A program made the translations under genes and the position numbers. A DNA stretch of 64,000 nt. Source: Herbidospora sakaeratensis (GTDB lineage: Bacteria > Actinomycetota > Actinomycetes > Streptosporangiales > Streptosporangiaceae). Below, in pieces: positions 9,401 to 16,840 of this stretch (position 1 is its first letter; every line of letters begins with the position of its first letter). The stretch is from positions 1 to 64,000 of the forward strand of contig NZ_BBXC01000007.1 in the NCBI RefSeq assembly GCF_001570525.1, in the 5' to 3' direction. The notes beneath the pieces are model-generated. The model was not told the DNA's origin and searched no databases. It saw only the letters and a program-made list of their open reading frames with translations.

Positions 9401-9608
9401 CCTTGAAGACGCGCGCCTCGACGTGGTGGACGCCGGGCATGCCGTTGGCCGTCGGGGGGCCCTCATAGAAGACCCAGGACGGGCCCGTGGCGTTCTGTTC
9501 GAGAGAACGTTCGAAGACCTTGCCGTCGCGCCAGCGCGCCAGCACCTCGTGTTCGAGGCGCGGCAGGTCGACCTGCGCGGGCAGGGGGTGGAACTGGTGG
9601 CTGGACAC
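6477..9608 (-). CDS. ileS: Isoleucyl-tRNA synthetase
   Basis: A 1043-residue class I aminoacyl-tRNA synthetase that charges tRNA-Ile in the cytosol. The HIGH-type motif is the GMPGVHHVEARV segment (about residues 55-66), preceded by WVFYEGPPTANG. The KMSKS motif is present as GRKMSKHLGN. WDCHGLPVEVAVEKELG and the CP1 editing domain (TTTPWTLVSNTAVAVHP) are conserved, and Cys pairs (CPRCGTG and CGDCGG) are visible. This is the longer, eukaryote-like IleS type found in actinobacteria, which is associated with lower mupirocin sensitivity in other taxa. The GTG at 9608 is supported by GGAGG at 9613-9617 with a 4-base gap and by the start of homology (FHPLPAQVDLPRLEHEVLARW). Its leader is a T-box. 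Confidence 0.97.
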   Translation of the reverse strand: MSSHQFHPLPAQVDLPRLEHEVLARWRDGKVFERSLEQNATGPSWVFYEGPPTANGMPGVHHVEARVFKDVFPRYKSMNGYHVPRKAGWDCHGLPVEVAVEKELGLSGKPQIEAYGIAEFNARCHESVLRHVDAFEEMTERMGYWVDMSQAYRTMDPAYVEAVWWSLKVVFDKGLLFRDFRITPYCPRCGTGLSDHELGQPGGYETVSSPSVYVRMPVTSGRFEGVDLLIWTTTPWTLVSNTAVAVHPEVTYVVAEKDGEKPVIVAEPLVGAALGEGWTVRESFLGTELEHTPYQRPFDLVDIPGAHFVVLGDYVTVEDGSGLVHQAPAFGADDMTVCKRYGLPVVNPIGPDGRFLSDVPQVGGQFFKDADEGLTQDLRDRGLLFRGSHFEHSYPHCWRCHTPLLYYALPSWYIRTTSVKERLLAENEGTNWFPDTIKNGRYGEWLRNNVDWALSRSRYWGTPLPLWICDEDHVTCVGSLKELGEKAGQDLSALDPHRPYVDDVVFPCGDCGGEARRVPDVIDVWYDSGAMPFAQWGAPHVNKEVFEAAYPGQFICEAIDQTRGWFYSMMTVGTLVFDKSSYENVLCLGLILAEDGRKMSKHLGNVLRPMPLMEQHGADALRWYMGVNGSPWSPRRIGHAALEEIVRKVLLTYWNTASFFTLYANASSWTPGAPVTDRPLIDRWALAELNRTVAEVTAALDVFDTSRAGRRLTEFLDDLSNWYVRRSRRRFWKGEESAFATLYECLETVTRLMAPLVPFTTDYVWDALRTPDAPASVHLATWPKVDASSLDPALTEQMALVRRLVELGRSARASSSVKTRQPLGRALVGAPGWSALSAELRELIADELNVQALEDLSGFSADLVTFTVKPNFRALGKRFGSQTKLVAAAVSAADPGALARAVRTGGSATLEAGELGEVTLAGDELIITEQPKSGWAVETGAVDTGTGETIALDLAMTDELRRAGLVREVIRLVQDARKSTGLSITDRIDLWWSADGDLATALREGGGLVAEEVLATSFTEGSDAGLHRHEDPDLGLVFQLRKA

Positions 9609-9862
9609 TGATCCTCCACGCTCATCGGACAATGGCGCGGAGGGACGAGACCCTTGAGAGGCCCCGCGGTACCACCCTCCTTGGCCCCCGTCAGGGGAAC
9701 CCACTCTTTGTTGGCCGGTTCTAATAGGCGTGACGCCGTTCTTCCGGCGGCTCCGGGGTGATCTTCTTCACGCGCCTCGCCCCGGGCTTCCACCGTCCCC
9801 GGGTCGCTCGTGCGAGGGGGGCGTGCGTACTCGTCCCCATCAATGCCGTGCAATTCCCAAAG
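9609..9862 (-). promoter_or_regulatory. Translational T-box riboswitch controlling ileS
   Basis: The minus strand carries the near-universal T-box motif AGGGTGGTACCGCGG at 9664-9678. Upstream of it is a short stem I closed by CCGGGG/CCCCGG pairing, with an AUC isoleucine specifier candidate at 9760-9762 in GAAGAUCA. Between the T-box and the gene, CCUCC at 9639-9643 can pair with the ileS Shine-Dalgarno GGAGG (9613-9617), acting as a sequestrator. No terminator U-run is present. This matches the ultrashort-stem-I translational T-boxes of actinobacterial ileS: uncharged tRNA-Ile would free the ribosome-binding site. The 5' end of the leader is an estimate. Confidence 0.88.
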
Positions 9863-10024
9863 ATAACGCAGCGGTCGGGTGCTGGCTTCCCGATATCGGG
9901 GTAGGGAGCGCGGAACACGCGGCGAGGCGTCGGTGTTGAATCCACATCTCGGCGCGGAGGTATGCGGCAAACGGGGAGGAGCGAGCCGTCCGGTACGGAT
10001 GGCGTAAAAGCGTCGGCGCGTCGA
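9863..10024. other. Divergent intergenic region, no gene seen
   Basis: This stretch lies between the 5' end of the ileS leader and the promoter of the DksA-like gene. I see no coding pattern, RNA gene or clear repeat. It presumably holds the ileS promoter, but no convincing -35/-10 pair was found. Confidence 0.5.
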
Positions 10025-10054
10025 TTGCCGATCTTGTTCTCACATACCTACGAT
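10025..10054 (+). promoter_or_regulatory. Predicted promoter of the DksA/TraR-like gene
   Basis: TTGCCG (10025-10030), an 18-base spacer and TACGAT (10049-10054) form a reasonable housekeeping-type promoter 37 bases before the ATG at 10092. It fits the consensus TTGxxx and TANNNT. Prediction only. Confidence 0.55.
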
Positions 10055-10091
10055 GCCCGGACTTGCACCATCACTGCATTTGGGAGGCCCT

Positions 10092-10487
10092 ATGGCCACG
10101 CGTGCGGCCAAGACCGCCGTCACTGAGGACGTCTGGTCCGCCGAGGAACTCGCGGCCGTCCGCGACCGGTTGCTGACCGAGATCGAGGAGCTGCAGGTCG
10201 ACATCGCCCGGGCCGAGGCGTCCCTCGCTCTCGGCAACTCCTCCGAGGGCGCCGGCGACGACCCGGCCGACGCCGGAGCCAAGACCTATGAGCGCGAACG
10301 TGAGATCGCCCTTACCCTGAATGCGCGCGACCTGCTCGCGCAGAACGAGCGGGCGATCGCCCGCATCGACGCGGGAACATATGGGGTGTGCGAATCGTGC
10401 CAACGGCCGATCGGGAAGGAACGTCTGCAGGCGTTCCCGAGGGCGACGCTGTGCGTGGCGTGCAAGCAGCGGGAGGAACGCCGCTGA
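10092..10487 (+). CDS. TraR/DksA-type C4 zinc-finger protein
   Basis: A 131-residue protein of the TraR/DksA family, members of which insert into the RNA polymerase secondary channel and modulate initiation. An N-terminal coiled coil (about residues 15-85; EELAAVRDRLLTEIEELQVDI) is followed by the C-terminal zinc finger CESC...CVAC within GTYGVCESCQRPIGKERLQAFP. The acidic GDDPADAGAKTYEREREI segment is typical of the actinobacterial version. The ATG at 10092 follows GGGAGG at 10082-10087. It begins the dksA-like/lspA/rluD transcription unit; lspA starts inside its 3' end. Actinobacterial members differ from E. coli DksA at the tip, so a true DksA function is not assured. Confidence 0.9.
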   Translation: MATRAAKTAVTEDVWSAEELAAVRDRLLTEIEELQVDIARAEASLALGNSSEGAGDDPADAGAKTYEREREIALTLNARDLLAQNERAIARIDAGTYGVCESCQRPIGKERLQAFPRATLCVACKQREERR

Positions 10488-11011
10488 CGCAGGACGATGC
10501 GACGCGGGCGCGGCGGATCAAGCTCCTCGCCGCCGTGGCCGTTCTCATCTACGTGTTCGACCTGATCACCAAGTTCCTCGTGGTCGAATACCTCGAAGAC
10601 CGGCTGCCGACGGTGCTCATCCCCGACGTGCTGGTCTTCAACGTCATCCGGAACCCGGGGGCGGCGTTCTCCATCGGGACCGGCATGACGATCGTCTTCA
10701 CGATCATCGCCGCGGTGGTGATCGGCGCGATCATCCGCACCGCGCGGCAGCTGCGTTCGCTGCCGTGGGCGATCGACCTCGGCCTCCTGCTCGGAGGCGC
10801 CCTCGGGAACCTGACCGACCGGATCTTCCGGTCGCCGGCCCCGTTCCAGGGCCACGTGGTCGACTTCGTCCAGGTGTTTCCCGCGACCAACTTCCCGATC
10901 TTCAACGTCGCCGACTCGGCGATCGTCTGCGGCGGGATCCTGGCCGTGTTCCTGGCCTGGCGCGGCTACCAGATCGACGGCACCCGCGAGGGGGCGGTCA
11001 AGGATGCCTGA
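10451..11011 (+). CDS. lspA: Lipoprotein signal peptidase (signal peptidase II)
   Basis: A four-helix membrane aspartic peptidase that cleaves signal peptides of prolipoproteins ahead of the lipidated Cys. Family motifs are present: [27 protein letters not shown], and the second catalytic Asp block [20 protein letters not shown] precedes it. The start is uncertain. GTG at 10451 has a weak GAGGG seven bases upstream and gives 186 residues. A CTG at 10484 has a better ribosome-binding site (GGGAGGAA, 10471-10478), overlaps the upstream TGA as CTGA, and gives 175 residues starting directly before the first helix. Either way the gene overlaps the DksA-like gene and is probably translationally coupled to it. 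It overlaps the next gene by 8 bases. Confidence 0.95.
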   Translation: MRGVQAAGGTPLTQDDATRARRIKLLAAVAVLIYVFDLITKFLVVEYLEDRLPTVLIPDVLVFNVIRNPGAAFSIGTGMTIVFTIIAAVVIGAIIRTARQLRSLPWAIDLGLLLGGALGNLTDRIFRSPAPFQGHVVDFVQVFPATNFPIFNVADSAIVCGGILAVFLAWRGYQIDGTREGAVKDA

Positions 11012-11930
11012 CCAGCGGTCGCTGCCCGTCCCCGACGGGCTGGAGGGAGAGCGGCTCGACGCCGCTCTCGCTCGTCTCTTCGGCTTCTCCCGCACCCGCG
11101 CCGCCGAGCTCATCGTGGGCGGCGACGTGCTCGTCGACGGCTCGCCCGCCGGCAAGTCCGACCGGGTCTCGGCCGGATCGTGGCTCGACGTCACCATCCC
11201 GCCCCCCGCCGCCGCGCCCATGCCGGTGGCCGAGCCGGTTCCCGGCATGACGATCCTGTACGAGGACGACGACGTCGTCGTCGTGAACAAGCCCATCGGC
11301 GTGGCGGCCCACCCCTCCGTGGGCTGGACCGGCCCGACGGTCATCGGCGGCCTGCTGGGCACCGGCCACCGCGTCTCCACCAGCGGCGCGGCCGAGCGGC
11401 AGGGCATCGTCCACCGGCTCGACGCCAACACGACCGGCTGCATGGTCGTGGCCAAGAGCGAGCGGGCCTACACGCTGCTGAAGCGGGCGTTCAAGGAACG
11501 CACCGTCGAGAAGCGCTACCACGCCCTGGTCCAGGGCCACATGGACCCGCTGCGCGGCACCATCGACGCCCCGATCGACCGGCACCCCTCCGGCGACGGC
11601 CGGTGGGCCGTCGTGGCCGGCGGCAAAGACTCGGTGACCCACTACGACACCCTGGAGGCCTTCCGGTCGGCCTCGCTGCTCGACATCCGCCTGGAGACCG
11701 GGCGCACCCACCAGATCCGGGTGCACATGTCGACCATGCGCCACCCGTGCGTGGGCGACCTGCAGTACGGCGCCGACCCGACGCTCTCGGCCCGCCTGGG
11801 CCTGTCGCGGCAGTGGCTGCACGCGGTGATGCTGGGCTTCGAGCACCCCTCGACCGGCGAGTGGGTCAGCTTCAGCGCCGACTACCCGGCCGACCTGGCC
11901 CACGCCCTCGACGTGATCGCCGAGTCGTGA
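11004..11930 (+). CDS. rluD: RluA/RluD-family pseudouridine synthase
   Basis: A 308-residue enzyme that isomerises uridine in 23S rRNA. An N-terminal S4 RNA-binding domain (about residues 8-70; [23 protein letters not shown]) precedes the catalytic domain. The signature [19 protein letters not shown] (about 135-153) contains the catalytic Asp of HRLD; the common K after HRLD is Ala and a DTSG-type sequence is [19 protein letters not shown] and the final LHA block are conserved. The order lspA-rluD, with an 8-base overlap, is conserved in actinobacteria. The exact rRNA target (RluD-type) is inferred from context. Confidence 0.93.
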   Translation: MPDQRSLPVPDGLEGERLDAALARLFGFSRTRAAELIVGGDVLVDGSPAGKSDRVSAGSWLDVTIPPPAAAPMPVAEPVPGMTILYEDDDVVVVNKPIGVAAHPSVGWTGPTVIGGLLGTGHRVSTSGAAERQGIVHRLDANTTGCMVVAKSERAYTLLKRAFKERTVEKRYHALVQGHMDPLRGTIDAPIDRHPSGDGRWAVVAGGKDSVTHYDTLEAFRSASLLDIRLETGRTHQIRVHMSTMRHPCVGDLQYGADPTLSARLGLSRQWLHAVMLGFEHPSTGEWVSFSADYPADLAHALDVIAES

Positions 11931-11932
11931 CC

Positions 11933-12820
11933 TCAGCCGAGTGAGCCGAGGCGCGCCAGCGCGTCGCCGGTGAGCCGCAGGCCCGCCGCCTCGACGTTCT
12001 CCCTCAGGTGGGCGACCGACGAGGTGCCAGGGATGACGCAGATCGTGGGGGAGCGGTGCAGCAACCACGCCAGCGCCGTCTGCTGGGGGGTCGCGCCCAG
12101 GTCGCGGGCCACCTCGTCCAGGACCTGCGACTGGAGCGGGGAGAAGCCGCCCAGCGGGAAGAACGGGACGTAGGCGAGGCCCTGTTCGGCGCAGACGTCC
12201 ACCAGGGCGTCGTCGCTCCGGTCGACCAGGTTGTAGGCGTTCTGGACGCAGACCACCGGCGCGATGCCCCGGCACACCAGGAGCTGGTCGGCGGTCACGT
12301 TGCTGACGCCCAGGTGGGCGATCAGGCCCTCGTCCATGAGGGCGGCCAGCACGCTGAAGGGGACGGTCGGGTCGCCGGTGTCGAACATCCGCAGGTTGAC
12401 CACGTCGAGCCGCTCGACGTCGAGGCGCTTGAGGTTGTCGTACACGGCCTCGATCAGTTCCGGTTCGGTCAGGGCGGGGTGCCACGACTTGTCGGGGCCG
12501 CGCCGGCCGCCGACCTTCGTGACGATGCGCAGGCCGTCGGGATAGGGGTGCAGCGCCTCGCGGATGAGGTCGTTCACCACGTGGGGGCCGTAGTAGTCGC
12601 TGGTGTCGATGTGGAGCAGGCCCAGGTCGGCGACCGTCCGCAACACGCGGATCGCCTCCGCCCGGTCGTTGGGCGGGCCCCAGATCCCCGGGCCGGTCAG
12701 GCGCATCGCGCCGTAGCCCATGCGGGTCAGGGCCAGATCGTCGGTGAGTTTGAGGATTCCGCCGGTGATGTCGTTCATGTGCGCATCGTGCCCGGTCGCG
12801 GGCCCGTTAGGGGTGATCAT
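11933..12820 (-). CDS. Aldo/keto reductase
   Basis: A 295-residue NADPH-dependent oxidoreductase of the AKR superfamily. A TIM-barrel arrangement is visible: MGYGAMRLTG, HIDTSDYYGPH (catalytic Asp and Tyr), IVTKVGG (catalytic Lys), GVSNVTADQL, and ICVIPGTSSVAHLRENVEA at the cofactor-phosphate end. The fourth catalytic residue, usually His, is replaced: the strand reads DVVNLRMFD. The ATG at 12820 overlaps the stop of the upstream kinase gene as ATGA, favouring coupled translation; an internal ATG at 12778 is an alternative. The substrate is unknown. It ends 2 bases from the convergent pseudouridine synthase stop. Confidence 0.88.
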   Translation of the reverse strand: MITPNGPATGHDAHMNDITGGILKLTDDLALTRMGYGAMRLTGPGIWGPPNDRAEAIRVLRTVADLGLLHIDTSDYYGPHVVNDLIREALHPYPDGLRIVTKVGGRRGPDKSWHPALTEPELIEAVYDNLKRLDVERLDVVNLRMFDTGDPTVPFSVLAALMDEGLIAHLGVSNVTADQLLVCRGIAPVVCVQNAYNLVDRSDDALVDVCAEQGLAYVPFFPLGGFSPLQSQVLDEVARDLGATPQQTALAWLLHRSPTICVIPGTSSVAHLRENVEAAGLRLTGDALARLGSLG

Positions 12821-14187
12821 TCGTCAGGAAGTCGGCCCTCAAGCTGACCTGTGCTTTCCAGGCTTTGGTTGTCCTCCCCGGTGCTTTCCTCCCCGGTGTT
12901 CTCCTCCGGCGTGCCCTCGTCCGGAGCGGGGTCCTGCGTGGGCTCCTGGGTGGGGGTTCCCTCGTCCTCGGACTCCTCGTCCGGGGGGCTCGGCTTTTCG
13001 CTCGGCCGCCCGGACGGGCTGGCTTTTGGGGACGGGGCCTGGGCCTTCTCCGGTGGCTGCTGCTCGTCCTGGCGGCGTTCGGTCGGCCGGGTCACCGGTT
13101 CCTCGCCGGCCGTCGTCTCGACGGTGGCGTCGGGGGTGGCCTTGGCCTTCTTCTTCGCGGGGACCTGCGCCGGGATCGTGTCGGCCGGGGTCACCGGAGG
13201 GTCGCCCGCCGTCAGGTAGGCGATCGTGCCGGCGCTCAGCCCCACCGCCAGGACGGCCGAGACGACCGCGGTGAACGGCCACTTCCTGCGCGGGCTCGCC
13301 ACGGTGGCGGACGGCGCGGGCGGGGGCGGCGGGACCGGGACGAAGGGGGCCGTCGGCTCCGACGTGATGCCGTTGACGATGTTGTGGAGGTGGCTCTCGG
13401 CCTCCACCGCCGTCATGCGGCGGGCCGGGTCCTTCTCCAGCAGGCCGTGCAGGACCGGCGTGAGGGGGCCGGCGCGGTAGAGCTGGCCGTACGGCTCGTA
13501 CATGACCGCCGCCAGCGACGCCATCGCGTGGCCCCGGTGGAACGGCGAGCGGCCCTCGACGGCCAGGAACAGGGTCACGCCGAGCGACCACATGTCCGAG
13601 GCGCGGACCGCGCGGCCCCCTGCCGCACGCTCCGGGCTGATGAACGCCGGCGTGCCGACGAGCGAGCCCGTCCGCGTCACCGGGCTGTCGTCCTCCATCG
13701 CCGCGATGCCGAAGTCGGTCAGCACCGCCCGGCCGTCGGGGGTGATGAGCACGTTGTCGGGCTTCACGTCCCGGTGCAGCACGCCCGCCGCGTGGGCCGC
13801 CTTCAGGGCGCTCAGCACCTGGAGGCCGATGGTCGCGACCCGGTGGGGGCGCATCGGGCCCTCGTCGCGGATCAGCGCGCCCAGGGTCGTGGACGGCACG
13901 TACTGCATCACGATCCACGGATGGCCGCGTTCCTCGAAGACGTCGTAGACGGCGGCCACCGCCGGGTGGCCCACCCTGCCGGCGGCGCGCGCCTCACGCA
14001 GGGTCCGGATCGTGAAGATCTCGCGCTCGGGGCCGGACAGGTCGGCGTTGAGCTCCTTCACGGCGACTTCGCGTTCCAGGGTTTCGTCCAGGGCACGCCA
14101 CACGGTGCCCATGCCACCCCGGCCGAGAGGTTCGAGCAGGCGATAACGGCTGGCGACGATACGGTCGGACGTCTGAGACTCGGGCAT
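12817..14187 (-). CDS. Transmembrane Ser/Thr protein kinase (Hanks type)
   Basis: A 456-residue eukaryotic-like kinase. The kinase domain (residues 14-275) is complete: P-loop GRGGMGTVW, VAVK lysine at 44, HRDVKPDN at 138-145, DFG at 158-160, and the ATP-binding DMWSLG region. One transmembrane helix lies at about 299-324. The outside part (about 330-456) is a Pro/Thr/Glu/Ser-rich disordered tail without a recognisable sensor domain, unlike its two neighbours upstream. A TAGCCG hexamer lies six bases before the ATG, hinting at its own leaderless start 26 bases after azlD. Its stop overlaps the aldo/keto reductase start. Confidence 0.95.
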   Translation of the reverse strand: MPESQTSDRIVASRYRLLEPLGRGGMGTVWRALDETLEREVAVKELNADLSGPEREIFTIRTLREARAAGRVGHPAVAAVYDVFEERGHPWIVMQYVPSTTLGALIRDEGPMRPHRVATIGLQVLSALKAAHAAGVLHRDVKPDNVLITPDGRAVLTDFGIAAMEDDSPVTRTGSLVGTPAFISPERAAGGRAVRASDMWSLGVTLFLAVEGRSPFHRGHAMASLAAVMYEPYGQLYRAGPLTPVLHGLLEKDPARRMTAVEAESHLHNIVNGITSEPTAPFVPVPPPPPAPSATVASPRRKWPFTAVVSAVLAVGLSAGTIAYLTAGDPPVTPADTIPAQVPAKKKAKATPDATVETTAGEEPVTRPTERRQDEQQPPEKAQAPSPKASPSGRPSEKPSPPDEESEDEGTPTQEPTQDPAPDEGTPEENTGEESTGEDNQSLESTGQLEGRLPDE

Positions 14188-14213
14188 GCGGCCCGGCTAC
14201 CCCGGCAGCGGAA

Positions 14214-14513
14214 TCACATGCCCGTTATTCGTAGCAGTCCCGTAACTACAGCCGCGACGACAAGCACCACCAGGAACGGGGCGCGCAGCAGCAGGGCCAC
14301 CACGGCGGCGGCCAGACCCGCCGTTCTGGGCCCGTCGAAACCCTGCCCGAACGACTGCACGGCGATCAGCGCGGCCAGCAGCGCCACCGGGACGACCGTG
14401 GCGAACCTGCGCACGGCCGGGTGGTCGAGCACCTTGCGCGGGGCCGCGAGACCGGCGTATTTCAGCAGGTAGCAGCCGACGCAGGTGGCGATGACGGCCC
14501 ACCAGAGGCTCAT
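14214..14513 (-). CDS. azlD: AzlD-family branched-chain amino acid exporter subunit
   Basis: A 99-residue hydrophobic protein with about four transmembrane helices, matching the small subunit of AzlCD/BrnFE-type exporters. The N-terminal WWAVIATCVGCYLLKYAGL and the following PRKVLDHPAVRRFATVVPVALL resemble the family. The ATG at 14513 overlaps the azlC stop as ATGA. With AzlC it would export branched-chain amino acids or related substrates; specificity cannot be read from the sequence. Confidence 0.85.
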   Translation of the reverse strand: MSLWWAVIATCVGCYLLKYAGLAAPRKVLDHPAVRRFATVVPVALLAALIAVQSFGQGFDGPRTAGLAAAVVALLLRAPFLVVLVVAAVVTGLLRITGM

Positions 14514-15151
14514 CTGACCAGCACCACCAGGGCGCCCGCCGCGGCGAGCAGGACCGGTACGCCGGGCGGCAGGAACGGGGTGGCGGCCAGCGCGACGGCC
14601 GCCCCGGCCAGCGCCACCTTCCGGTCTTCGGCCGACTCCTTCAGGCGCGGCCACAGCAGGGCGAGGAACGTGGCCGGTCCGACCGCGTCGAGGCCGAAGA
14701 CGGCCGGGTCGCCGACCGCCGACGCGCCCGCGGCGGCCAGGAACGTCGTCAGGTTCCAGGTGACGTACAGGCTGGCGAAGGTCGCGAAGAAGCCCGCCCG
14801 CGCCTCTCCGGGGTGGGCGAAGGCGACGGCCGAGGTCTCGTCGATGACGCCGTGGGCGGTGAACGCCCGGAACCTGGCCGGGAGGAGGGCGGCGAGGCGC
14901 AGGCCGTACAGGCCGTTGCGCGCCCCCAGCAGCAGCGCGCCCGCGACGCCCGGCACCAGCGCCCCGCCCCCGGCGACCACCCCCGCCAGCGCGAACTGCG
15001 ACGCGCCGGTGAACGCGAACAGGCTCAGCGCGCACGCCTGCGCCACCGACAACCCGGCCGTCACCGCCGCCGCGCCGAACGCCAGCCCCGACACCCCCAC
15101 CGCGAGCCCGACGCCGAGACCGGCGCGGACCGCGTCCTGCCTGGCCGGCAT
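14510..15151 (-). CDS. azlC: AzlC-family branched-chain amino acid exporter subunit
   Basis: A 213-residue inner-membrane protein of the AzlC family. Visible family features are an N-terminal VGVSGLAFGAAAV, the SLFAFTGASQFALAGVV segment, LLGARNGLYGL, and a set of roughly six to seven hydrophobic helices. The start ATG shares its A with the last base of the upstream kinase stop (TGATG, 15149-15153), so this transporter is tightly coupled to a Ser/Thr kinase gene. It overlaps azlD by four bases. Substrate specificity is inferred from the family. Confidence 0.88.
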   Translation of the reverse strand: MPARQDAVRAGLGVGLAVGVSGLAFGAAAVTAGLSVAQACALSLFAFTGASQFALAGVVAGGGALVPGVAGALLLGARNGLYGLRLAALLPARFRAFTAHGVIDETSAVAFAHPGEARAGFFATFASLYVTWNLTTFLAAAGASAVGDPAVFGLDAVGPATFLALLWPRLKESAEDRKVALAGAAVALAATPFLPPGVPVLLAAAGALVVLVR

Positions 15152-16824
15152 CAGACCGGCCGGAACGTTCGGGCGAAGGTCCGGAACCAGGGGGCCGCCT
15201 TGGCCCACGACCCCTCCGGGACCTGCCAGTAGAGGGCGTAACACTGGTTGTCGATGCGGAACGCGCGGTCGTAGACGCGCCAGGTGCCCGTCGAGGTGGT
15301 GTGCAGGAACTCCCAGTCGGCCCCCGGGGCGTCGAAGCCGCCGACGACCAGCGAGGTGCGCTTCATCGCGATGCGCCGGTAGTCGCGCAGGTAGCCCTTC
15401 GAGGTCGACGCCTGCTCGACCACCTCCAGCGCCTCCAGCGGGTCGTCGCGCTCCCACGGGGTGAGGTCGACCTGCAGGTAGCCCTGCATGCCCGGCCCCT
15501 GGAAGTAGACCCGCTGCCCCTCGCTCCGGTAGGGCGCCCACCCGGGCGGCAGCGCCACCGCGAACCGCAGCCGGTCGTCGTGGTATTCGGTCCAGCCCTG
15601 CGGCAGCGGCGGCGCGTCGTCAGGCGTGGGCTCCGGCGTGGGCGACGGCGTGGGCGACGGCGTGGGCTCGGGCGTGGGTTCGGGGGAGGGCGGCCGGGTG
15701 ACCGGGTCGAGACCGCCGGCCACGACGCCCGGGTCGCCGTTCGCGGTCAGGGTCGTGTACGCGAAATAGCCCCCGATGCCCACCAGCGCGACCAGCAGGG
15801 TCGCCAGGGTGACGATCAGGAACTTGTCACGGTCCTTCTCCGGCGGGGGCGGCGTGCTGTAGGTCGGCGGAGCGGGGGTGAACGGGCCCTGGGGGGCGCT
15901 CCCCGGGCTCGTGAAGGCCGCCGGGAGGGGCGCGGGGGCGGCGGGTTGCGGGGTGTTCCTGGTCTGGCCGCCCTGGGGGTGCCACGTGCCGGAGGCCGCC
16001 TGGTGGAGCAGGTCCATGGCCTCGTCGGCGCCCATGCGCCGGGCCGGGTCCTTGCACATCAGCCCCGTGAGGACCGGGCCGAGCGGGCCCGCCCGGTGGG
16101 AGACCGGGGTCTCCTCGTGCAGGACGGCGGCCATGCTGGCGATCGGCGTGCCCCGGTCGAAGGGGGAGCGGCCCTCGACCGCCGCCCACAGGGTCGCGCC
16201 CAGCGACCACAGGTCGGACTCGGGGGTCGCCGGGTGGCCCGACAGGCGTTCCGGGGGGAGGAAGGCCGGGGTGCCGGTGATGGAGCCAGTCAGGGTCACC
16301 GACGGGTCCTCGGTCATCGACGCGATGCCGAAGTCGGTGAGCACCACCCGGTTGTCGGGGGTCAGCAGCACGTTCTCGGGCTTCACGTCGCGATGGAGGA
16401 TGCCGGCCGCGTGGGCGGTCACCAGCGCGTCGAGGACCTGGGCGCCGATGGCCGCCACCCGGTCGGGCACGATCGGCCCGTGCCGGCGCAGCGCGTCGCC
16501 CAGCGAGGTCGAGCGCACCAGCTGCATGACGATCCAGGGACGGCCGTCCTCCTCGATGACGTCGTGGACGACGATCACGTTCGGGTGGGACAGGCGGCCC
16601 GCCGCGCGGGCCTCGCGGATGGTGCGGCGGTTGAACTCGGCGCGGTCGTCGTCGCTGAGCGCGGTGTAGAGGACCTCCTTGACCGCCACCGGGCGGTCGA
16701 GCAGGTCGTCGTGGGCGCGCCAGACCACGCCCATCCCGCCGCGGCCTATCCGCTCCTCGAGCTGGTACCTCCCCGCGAGGCGGCGCGACCCTTCCACATC
16801 ATCCCCCTTCGGACCGTTTGGCAT
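15151..16824 (-). CDS. Transmembrane Ser/Thr kinase with extracellular domain, coupled to azlCD
   Basis: A 557-residue Hanks-type kinase. The kinase domain spans about residues 18-285, with GRGGMGVVW, catalytic Lys 49, HRDVKPEN at 144-151 and DFG at 164-166. A Pro-rich juxtamembrane stretch leads to one transmembrane helix at about 331-356. Beyond a Pro/Thr/Ser spacer, an extracytoplasmic domain (about 408-557) starts LPQGWTEYHDDRLRFAVALP and is homologous to that of the next kinase upstream. Cys is almost absent. The gene follows its paralogue by 16 bases and ends in TGATG with azlC, implying cotranslation with the exporter. Ligand and substrates are unknown. Confidence 0.94.
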   Translation of the reverse strand: MPNGPKGDDVEGSRRLAGRYQLEERIGRGGMGVVWRAHDDLLDRPVAVKEVLYTALSDDDRAEFNRRTIREARAAGRLSHPNVIVVHDVIEEDGRPWIVMQLVRSTSLGDALRRHGPIVPDRVAAIGAQVLDALVTAHAAGILHRDVKPENVLLTPDNRVVLTDFGIASMTEDPSVTLTGSITGTPAFLPPERLSGHPATPESDLWSLGATLWAAVEGRSPFDRGTPIASMAAVLHEETPVSHRAGPLGPVLTGLMCKDPARRMGADEAMDLLHQAASGTWHPQGGQTRNTPQPAAPAPLPAAFTSPGSAPQGPFTPAPPTYSTPPPPEKDRDKFLIVTLATLLVALVGIGGYFAYTTLTANGDPGVVAGGLDPVTRPPSPEPTPEPTPSPTPSPTPEPTPDDAPPLPQGWTEYHDDRLRFAVALPPGWAPYRSEGQRVYFQGPGMQGYLQVDLTPWERDDPLEALEVVEQASTSKGYLRDYRRIAMKRTSLVVGGFDAPGADWEFLHTTSTGTWRVYDRAFRIDNQCYALYWQVPEGSWAKAAPWFRTFARTFRPV

Positions 16825-16840
16825 CGTCCCATAACGGGGG

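Noticed and set aside
6336-9611. A 1091-codon plus-strand frame antisense to ileS
   Set aside because: Long antisense frames are common opposite GC-rich genes; ileS is certain and the antisense product is Arg/Gly/Ala low complexity.
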